This document shows, one piece after another, positions 59,066-64,000 of a stretch of DNA of 64,000 nt. The stretch's first letter is position 1; each line of letters starts with the position of its first letter. Position numbers and translations under genes: made by a program. The notes beneath the pieces are model-generated. The model made no database searches. It was not told the origin of the DNA and saw only the letters and a list, made by a program, of their open reading frames with translations. Origin of the DNA: Ornithinicoccus sp045032955 (GTDB lineage Bacteria > Actinomycetota > Actinomycetes > Actinomycetales > Dermatophilaceae); the NCBI RefSeq assembly GCF_045032955.1, contig NZ_JBJFZU010000002.1:1-64000 (forward strand), in the 5' to 3' direction.

Positions 59066-60174
59066 CCCGGCCCGCCGACCAGGAGGGCGCCGGTGCGGGC
59101 GAGGTCGCGTTCGCCGTGGTGCTGGCGCACGTAGAGGGTGAGGTCGGCGACCCGGGCGGCGTGCGCCTCGTCGGTGGCCAGCGGCGCCGGCCCGAGGGCG
59201 CGGGCGACCTCGGTCAGGGCGGTCTCGGCGGCGAGCGCAGCCGCGTCCCGGCACCGGGCGGCCAGCAGTGCCTGGGCCTGGGCCCCGGCCGGCGCAGCGG
59301 TGCCCGCGTGCGCCGCGTCCCCACCGACCCGGTCCATCCGGTCGGCGGCGTCCCGCAGGGCCAGCTCCGCGGCGCGCAGCGCGGCGTCCAGCCGACCGAG
59401 GTGCAGGTGGGCGATCTGGTCGGGGGTCCGGGACCGGGCCCGGACCAGCACCGCCTCGGCGAGCGCGCAGGCCGCCCCGAGCCAGACGGCCGCCACCCCG
59501 ATGCCGCCCCAGGCGAAGCCGGGCCGCTCCAGGTACCAGCCGGGGGGCCCGACCGGGGTCGCCGGGACGTCGTCGAAGTCCACGGCGGTGCTGCGCACGT
59601 GCGGCAGTCCCCGGGCTGCCCAGGGCGCCTCGGGGTGCTGGACGCCGGCCGCGGCGAGCTCCACCACGAAGGCCCGGCGCCGCTCGATGCCGTCACCTGC
59701 GTCGTCGCCACCCGCGCCGCCGTCCCCGCCGTCATCCACCGTCTCGTCGTGCGCGGTGACGACCGCGTGGCTGAGCTGGTCGGCCAGCGAGCACCAGGGC
59801 TTGGTGCCGTGCAGACGCCACCCCGTCCCGGCGCGTACGGCCCGCAGGTGGCTGCCCGGGGCGTGCGCGGCATACACGCCCCAGGTGCTCCCCTCCGGCG
59901 GCAGGTATGCCTGCCCCGTCCCGCTCGCCTGCCCCAGGATCGCCAGGGCGTCCAGGTGCGGCTCGACCACCCGGGCGACGGTGAGGTCGCCGGCGCCCAC
60001 CGAGCCGAGCGTGCGCAGGTAGTTCCAGGAACGGTGCCCGGGCTCCGCCGCCGTCGGGGAGAGCCGGCGGGCCAGGGCGAGCGCGGCGTCCACGTCGGGA
60101 CCGGTCTCGGCGGCTGCGGCGCGCAGCTCGGGGTCGGTCCAGTCGACGAAGCCCGCCCGGGGCTGCCCGCTCAC
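59062..60174 (-). CDS. acyl-CoA dehydrogenase-like flavoprotein
   Basis: A 370-residue protein of the acyl-CoA dehydrogenase fold: AILGQASGTGQAYLPPEGSTWGVYAA (middle beta domain), GWRLHGTKPWCSLADQLSHAVVTA (the typical G-x-K-x-x-x-S/C-x-A motif), VDFDDVPATPVGPPGWYLERPGFAWGGIGVAAVWLG, then a C-terminal helical bundle. A Gly/Asp-rich loop (about 185-205) interrupts the beta domain. The substrate may be a carrier-bound or unusual acyl/amine rather than a fatty acyl-CoA. GTG start overlaps the preceding stop. Confidence 0.85.
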   Translation of the reverse strand: MSGQPRAGFVDWTDPELRAAAAETGPDVDAALALARRLSPTAAEPGHRSWNYLRTLGSVGAGDLTVARVVEPHLDALAILGQASGTGQAYLPPEGSTWGVYAAHAPGSHLRAVRAGTGWRLHGTKPWCSLADQLSHAVVTAHDETVDDGGDGGAGGDDAGDGIERRRAFVVELAAAGVQHPEAPWAARGLPHVRSTAVDFDDVPATPVGPPGWYLERPGFAWGGIGVAAVWLGAACALAEAVLVRARSRTPDQIAHLHLGRLDAALRAAELALRDAADRMDRVGGDAAHAGTAAPAGAQAQALLAARCRDAAALAAETALTEVARALGPAPLATDEAHAARVADLTLYVRQHHGERDLARTGALLVGGPG

Positions 60175-60560
60175 GTGCTCCCGGCCAGGGTCGACTGCAG
60201 TGCCAGCGGGTCGGCGACGGTGACCGTCGCGCCCGGGTGCCGGAGACGGCCGGTCGGCTCGATGGCCGGGACCGGCGTGGCGAAGGTGAGGCACAGCGCC
60301 CGGTCGCCGTTGGTCGCGAAGGTGACCCCTCGGTCGCTGAACGACAGGTGCGGCGGGCCGGCCGTCTTCAGCCAGGCGAACCCTCCGGTCACCTGGGTGT
60401 CCACGACGTTCGTCAACGGCGTGCGCAGCCGCCAGGGCCCGAAGCGGACCACCAGCTCGTGCCCGTCCACGACCACCTCGGCGGTGCCGGGGCGGATGCC
60501 GAGGGCGGCGGCGGGGAGACGGTACGAGGGGGCGAAGGCGAAGGGGAACGTCTCGCTCAC
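60171..60560 (-). CDS. conserved hypothetical protein, first gene of the glycosyltransferase operon
   Basis: A 129-residue protein, all-beta in appearance (TAEVVVDGHELVVRFGPWRLRTPLTNVVDTQVTGGFAWLKTAGPPHLSFSDRGVTFATN), like a small PH-type or bacterial photosystem-unrelated beta-barrel. I do not recognise a family with confidence. GTG start; upstream TATACG (60630-60635) may be the -10 of the whole operon. Overlaps the acyl-CoA dehydrogenase-like gene by 4 bp. Confidence 0.75.
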   Translation of the reverse strand: MSETFPFAFAPSYRLPAAALGIRPGTAEVVVDGHELVVRFGPWRLRTPLTNVVDTQVTGGFAWLKTAGPPHLSFSDRGVTFATNGDRALCLTFATPVPAIEPTGRLRHPGATVTVADPLALQSTLAGST

Positions 60561-60719
60561 GGGCGTTCCGGTGCGGGCAGGGGCTCCGACCTGTGGTGCG
60601 TGGAGCCGTTCACCCGATAATTCTCGTGCCGTATACCGTCATGAGCCTCACTGTAGGCGCGTTTCCGCGATCCCACACCACCCCTGGGGGTTAGCGGGGC
60701 CGCGGGGGCGGTGACGGGC
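60561..60719 (-). promoter_or_regulatory. control region of the glycosyltransferase operon
   Basis: 159 bp with the only A+T-rich stretch nearby (60615-60650, minus-strand TATACG and AATTAT boxes). It must contain the operon promoter, since all genes downstream overlap or abut. A G-run-rich part (60684-60718) lies next to the PBP gene stop. Confidence 0.45.
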
Positions 60720-62615
60720 TCAGCCGCCGGCCACCTCGGTGAGGAACTCGTCCAGCACCGGGCCGGCGGTGGTGGACCCGAACTCGCCCTCCTCGACGAA
60801 GACGGCCACGGCCAGGTCCCCCTGGATCCCGACGATCCAGACGTGCGTCAGCGGCGGGTCCTCGGACCCGAACTCGGCGGTGCCGGTCTTGGCCAGGACC
60901 TCGGGTCCGGGGTTGTCCGCGAGCAGCTGGGCGCCCCCGTCGGTGACGACGGCGCGCATCATCGTGCGCAGGTCCGCCGCCTCCTCCGGCTCCAGCGAGC
61001 CCTCCGGCTCCGGCACCTCCTGGTCCGCGACCACCCGGGGCACCACCGTGCCGCCGTGCGCGATGCTCGCCGCGACCACCGCCATCGCGGTCGGCGAGGC
61101 CAGCACCTGACCCTGACCGATGAGGCTGGCGGCGTGCTCGGTGTCACTCTCGGCCGCCTCCGGCACCGCCCCGCTGAAGGCGGTGACCGGCATGTCCCAC
61201 ACCCCGCCCAGCCCCAGGTCGGCGCCCGCCTCCGCGAGCTCGTCCATCGGGATCTCGTCCAGCTCACCGATCAGGGCGGTGTTGCACGAGTTCGCCATCG
61301 CCGTCTCCAGGGTGATGTCGCCCAGCGCCGACTCGGGGTAGCCGGTGACGTTGCCGAAGCTGTACCCGTCCACCGTCAGCGACGGCTCGCAGCGCACGGT
61401 GCTGGACGGGGTGAGCCCGCCGCGCAGCAGCACCAGCGCGGAGGCCAGCTTGAAGGTGGAGCCGGGTGGGTACTGGCCGCTGAGGGCGGTGGAGGCACCG
61501 GCCGAGCCGGGGCCGTTGGCCATCGCGACCACGTCCCCGGTGGTGTGGTCGATCGCCACCAGCGAGCTCGGTGGCTCGAGGTCGGCGAGCGCCTCCTCGG
61601 CGGCCCGCTGCAGGTCCGTGCGCAGGGTGAGGCGGACCGGGTCGGGGGTGACCGGGTCACGCTCCAGCAGGGTCTCGGAGGCCGAGCTGTCCTCGTCGAC
61701 CGCCAGCACGGCCAGCCCGGGCTCCCCCCGCAGCTCCTCGTCCAGGGCGGCCTGCACCCCGGTGAGCCCGACGACGTCACCGGGCTCCAGCTCCTCGGGC
61801 CGTCCCTCGATCATCTCCTGGGTGGCCTGTCCCACGGTTCCCAGCAGTGGCTGGGCGAAGGTGCGGGTGGGGCCCAGCACCTGCTCGTCCTCGACCGCGG
61901 CCGCCCCCTCGATGCCCTCCACGTCCCCGGCCAGCGCGCGCCCCTCGTCGTCGCTCTGCCGGTAGGTGATGAGCTCGACGAAGGCCTCTGCCCCCGCCGC
62001 GGACACGGCCGCCGCGTAGTCCTCCGGGTCCAGGTCGGCGGCCTCGGCGAGCGCCCGGGCGGCGTCCTCCGCCTCGGCGGCCGGCACGCGCGTCTTGTCG
62101 ATCCCGAACCGCCACACGGGTCGCGAGGTGGCCAGCGGGTCACCCTCGGCGTCCAGCACGTCGGCGCGTGTCGCCGGCACCTGCTGCAGCTGCAGCACCT
62201 GACCGGATGGCACGCCCAGCAGCGCGTGCTGCCAGGATGCCGCCCAGTCCCCTTCCGAGACGCGCATCCGCAACGGGACCTCCTGGCTCAGGTCCTCCCC
62301 CTCGCCGGGCAGGTCCCAGGTGAGCCGCAGCGTCGCCTCGGCGCGGTTGTCCTCGCCGGCCTCGGTGACCTCGAGCACGTCGACCTGCAGGGGCACCTCG
62401 CCCAGGCCGGCGTAGACCTGCTCCCGACGTTCCTGCGCGGCCTCGGCGGTGCCGTCGACCAGCGGGACGCCGGAGAGCTCACCGGACTCCAGACCCGCCG
62501 CCACCTGATCGGCGACCTCCTGCGGGCTGCCGCCGATGCCCGGCTCGCAGGCGGCGAGCGGGACGACCAGGGCCAGGGCGAGTGCCGGTACGACCGACCG
62601 GCGACGGGTGCGCAT
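60720..62615 (-). CDS. penicillin-binding protein 2-like lipoprotein transpeptidase (MecA_N/PBP dimer/transpeptidase)
   Basis: A 631-residue cell-wall transpeptidase. Lipoprotein signal MRTRRRSVVPALALALVVPL then LAAC (Cys23). An NTF2-like MecA_N region (about 30-145), a PBP dimerisation region, and the penicillin-binding domain with SxxK (GQYPPGSTFKLAS, near 385), SxN (ANSCNTAL, near 440) and KTG (LAKTGTAEFG, near 573). It cross-links peptidoglycan at the outer face of the membrane. The GAGGT abutting the ATG is too close for a normal ribosome binding site. Confidence 0.94.
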   Translation of the reverse strand: MRTRRRSVVPALALALVVPLAACEPGIGGSPQEVADQVAAGLESGELSGVPLVDGTAEAAQERREQVYAGLGEVPLQVDVLEVTEAGEDNRAEATLRLTWDLPGEGEDLSQEVPLRMRVSEGDWAASWQHALLGVPSGQVLQLQQVPATRADVLDAEGDPLATSRPVWRFGIDKTRVPAAEAEDAARALAEAADLDPEDYAAAVSAAGAEAFVELITYRQSDDEGRALAGDVEGIEGAAAVEDEQVLGPTRTFAQPLLGTVGQATQEMIEGRPEELEPGDVVGLTGVQAALDEELRGEPGLAVLAVDEDSSASETLLERDPVTPDPVRLTLRTDLQRAAEEALADLEPPSSLVAIDHTTGDVVAMANGPGSAGASTALSGQYPPGSTFKLASALVLLRGGLTPSSTVRCEPSLTVDGYSFGNVTGYPESALGDITLETAMANSCNTALIGELDEIPMDELAEAGADLGLGGVWDMPVTAFSGAVPEAAESDTEHAASLIGQGQVLASPTAMAVVAASIAHGGTVVPRVVADQEVPEPEGSLEPEEAADLRTMMRAVVTDGGAQLLADNPGPEVLAKTGTAEFGSEDPPLTHVWIVGIQGDLAVAVFVEEGEFGSTTAGPVLDEFLTEVAGG

Positions 62616-62677
62616 ACCTCAGCGAACCAAAGTCGTCCCCGTTCCCCAAACGGGGACACACCGGCACCCGGTATGCC

Positions 62678-63061
62678 TCAGCCGGCCAGCCCTCGCAGCG
62701 CGGCCCGCGCCAGCGGCGCGTAGCTGGCGGCCACCGGACGGGGCAGGTGCAGGTCGACCCACACCCGGCACCCGTGCGGGTGCGCGTCCACGCCGTGCTC
62801 CATCCGCACCCCGAACGGCCCCGGTCCGACCCGCCAGGACCAGCGCCGGAGCCGGTCGTCACGGGCGAGCACCTGGTAGCCCAGGCGCAGCCCGAGCGGT
62901 CCCAGCACCACCCCTCGCTGCCCCGGCCGCACGGGTGAGCCGTCCGGCCGCACGCCGCGGATGTGCGGGGCCCATCCCGCCCACTCGCCGCGGGTCACGT
63001 ACCGCCGCCAGGCGTCCGCAGGGTCCGCGCTCCCGGTCACGCCCACCCGCACGGCGCTCAC
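62678..63061 (-). CDS. SRPBCC family protein
   Basis: A 127-residue START-like protein: DPADAWRRYVTRGEWAGWAPHIRGV, GQRGVVLGPLGLRLGYQVLARDD, RRWSWRVGPGPFGVRMEHGVDA. GTG start overlaps the stop of the molybdopterin oxidoreductase gene (GTGA). In CO/xanthine dehydrogenase operons a SRPBCC protein (CoxG-like) often accompanies the large subunit, which fits here. Confidence 0.82.
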   Translation of the reverse strand: MSAVRVGVTGSADPADAWRRYVTRGEWAGWAPHIRGVRPDGSPVRPGQRGVVLGPLGLRLGYQVLARDDRLRRWSWRVGPGPFGVRMEHGVDAHPHGCRVWVDLHLPRPVAASYAPLARAALRGLAG

Positions 63062-64000
63062 CGGTCCAGGGCCTCCAGCACCCGCACCGGGGTGAAGGGC
63101 AGCTCGCGCAACCGGGTCCCGGTGGCGTCGAAGATGGCGTTGCCGATGGCGGCCGCCACCCCGACGATGCCGATCTCCCCGATGCCCTTGGCGCCGGTCG
63201 GGCCGAACCAGGGATCGGGCTCGTCCACCCACCCGGCCTCGACCTCGAGCACGTCCGCGTGCGCGGCGATGTGGTAGCTGGCCAGGTCCTGGGTGACGAC
63301 GTGCCCGAACCGGGGGTCGCGGTACGCCTCCTCGTGCAGCGCCCCGGACAGTCCCATCGTCATCCCGCCGACGAACTGGCTGCGGGCCGTGCGCGGGTTG
63401 ATGATGCGCCCGGCGTCGTAGTGGCCGTAGAGCCGGCGCACCCGCACCTCCCCGGAGAGGTCGTCGACCGCCACCTCGGCGAAGTGCGCACCGAAGGCGT
63501 GCCGGGACCGCTTGCGCATCCCCGCGGGCATCCGTCCCCGCGCCCGGACCGTGGCTCCCTCGTCGGGACGGGCGCCGTGCCGGGCGCGGAACGCCCTGGC
63601 CGCCTCGATGATCGCGCCGCCCCAGGTGTAGGTGCCGCTGCTGCCCCCGGCGATCATCGCCGCCGGACGGGCGCTGGCACCGATGTCGGCGCGCACCTGC
63701 TCGACCGGGACCCCGAGCGCCTGGGCGGCGATCTGCGGGAGCACGGTCCAGGCGCCGGTGCCGATGTCACTGGCCTGCAGGGACACCACGTAGCCGCCGC
63801 CGGTGAAAGTGATCCGGGCGAGGCTGGGGGCGAAGTACTGCATCGGGAAGGTGGCCGCGGCCACCCCCATCCCGAGGCGCCACGCCCCCTCGGTGCGGGT
63901 GCCGACGGAGGGGGTGAAGCCGAAGACGCGACGCCCCTCGTCCAGGCAGGTCATCAGGTGCCGGCTGCTCCACTCCTTGCCCGACTCGGGGTCGGTCCCC
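63058..64000 (-). CDS. xanthine dehydrogenase family molybdopterin-binding subunit (C-terminal part, runs off the window)
   Basis: The last ~313 residues of a molybdenum hydroxylase large subunit; the N-terminal ~400 residues lie beyond 64000. Visible family blocks: MGVAAATFPMQ, GYVVSLQASDIGTGAWTVLPQIAAQALG (Moco-contact GTGxxT region), IINPRTARSQFVGGMTMGLSGALHEE, and GAKGIGEIGIVGVAAAIGNAIFDATG, where the Glu of GEIG is the catalytic base. It needs the small 2Fe-2S and FAD subunits, which would be upstream. Confidence 0.93.
   Translation of the reverse strand, partial: GTDPESGKEWSSRHLMTCLDEGRRVFGFTPSVGTRTEGAWRLGMGVAAATFPMQYFAPSLARITFTGGGYVVSLQASDIGTGAWTVLPQIAAQALGVPVEQVRADIGASARPAAMIAGGSSGTYTWGGAIIEAARAFRARHGARPDEGATVRARGRMPAGMRKRSRHAFGAHFAEVAVDDLSGEVRVRRLYGHYDAGRIINPRTARSQFVGGMTMGLSGALHEEAYRDPRFGHVVTQDLASYHIAAHADVLEVEAGWVDEPDPWFGPTGAKGIGEIGIVGVAAAIGNAIFDATGTRLRELPFTPVRVLEALDR

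Noticed and set aside
59062..60294. Longer acyl-CoA dehydrogenase start at 60294
   Set aside because: The extra 40 residues are shadow coding of the upstream 129-aa gene; the GTGA overlap at 60174 fits the operon pattern.
1..64000. KOPS-like strand-biased reading of the GTATGC word
   Set aside because: The two orientations occur about equally often, so no polarity is seen.

Overview
The window is about 70% G+C, uses GTG starts freely, and has gene families and short overlaps (ATGA/GTGA junctions) typical of Actinomycetota. A mycobacterial-type assimilatory APS reductase, a cysteine leader peptide of the actinobacterial 'VDLLRVSS' type, many apparently leaderless genes and a TupA-like ATP-grasp protein suggest a high-GC member of the Micrococcales (something like Intrasporangiaceae/Ornithinimicrobiaceae). 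That placement is inference. No rRNA, tRNA, insertion sequence, prophage or CRISPR array was seen.

Layout. 1-3130: a two-gene unit (unknown membrane protein plus GNAT-like protein) flanked by two copies of a 72-bp hairpin repeat. 3190-10889: photolyase, alanine dehydrogenase, a VOC protein, then a glutamate-ligase module (aspartoacylase-like, RimB-type protease, and RimK fused to a TrkA_C domain), an atypical SDR and a TetR/SRPBCC pair. 11337-14133: TupA-like ATP-grasp protein, small M50-like membrane protein, two DUF202 proteins. 14217-17315: sulfate/siroheme operon (chelatase, cysG, cysH) behind a Cys-rich leader peptide and an attenuator-like stem. 17407-20281: ArsR/SRPBCC pair with an operator, two oxidoreductases. 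20456-29942: a complete carbohydrate or polyol locus: SorC regulator and epimerase on one strand; sugar-phosphate isomerase, FGGY kinase, polyol dehydrogenase, ABC ATPase, permease, lipoprotein binding protein and SDR on the other.

30016-38698: LURP-one-like protein, two decayed genes (a YcaQ-like protein with a one-base frameshift and a zinc/iron CDF transporter with its first membrane helices deleted), TetR/MFS exporter with a perfect 36-bp palindrome, M50B protein, and a polymorphic-toxin-like carrier that seems to stop before its toxin domain. 38733-48943: divergent citrate-synthase-like pair, galM, rhomboid protease, LLM oxidoreductase, MarR/MFS pair, and several dehydrogenase or epimerase genes. 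48963-53483: GH13 enzyme, secreted AMIN-like protein, PNPOx-like protein divergent from a MocR regulator with three AAGTGG sites, Rho_N-type small protein. 53494-60560: a methyltransferase and a tight seven-gene minus-strand operon with four glycosyltransferases, a NodS-like methyltransferase carrying a degenerate PIG-L-like domain, and an acyl-CoA dehydrogenase-like protein. This operon is the best candidate for an undescribed pathway. 60720-64000: lipoprotein penicillin-binding protein, SRPBCC protein, and the C-terminal part of a molybdopterin oxidoreductase.

Window-wide signals: a 22/32-bp repeat family immediately after stop codons; a strongly over-used hexamer GTATGC/GCATAC about once per kb; and many genes whose -10 box lies 6-7 nt before the start codon, consistent with leaderless mRNAs.
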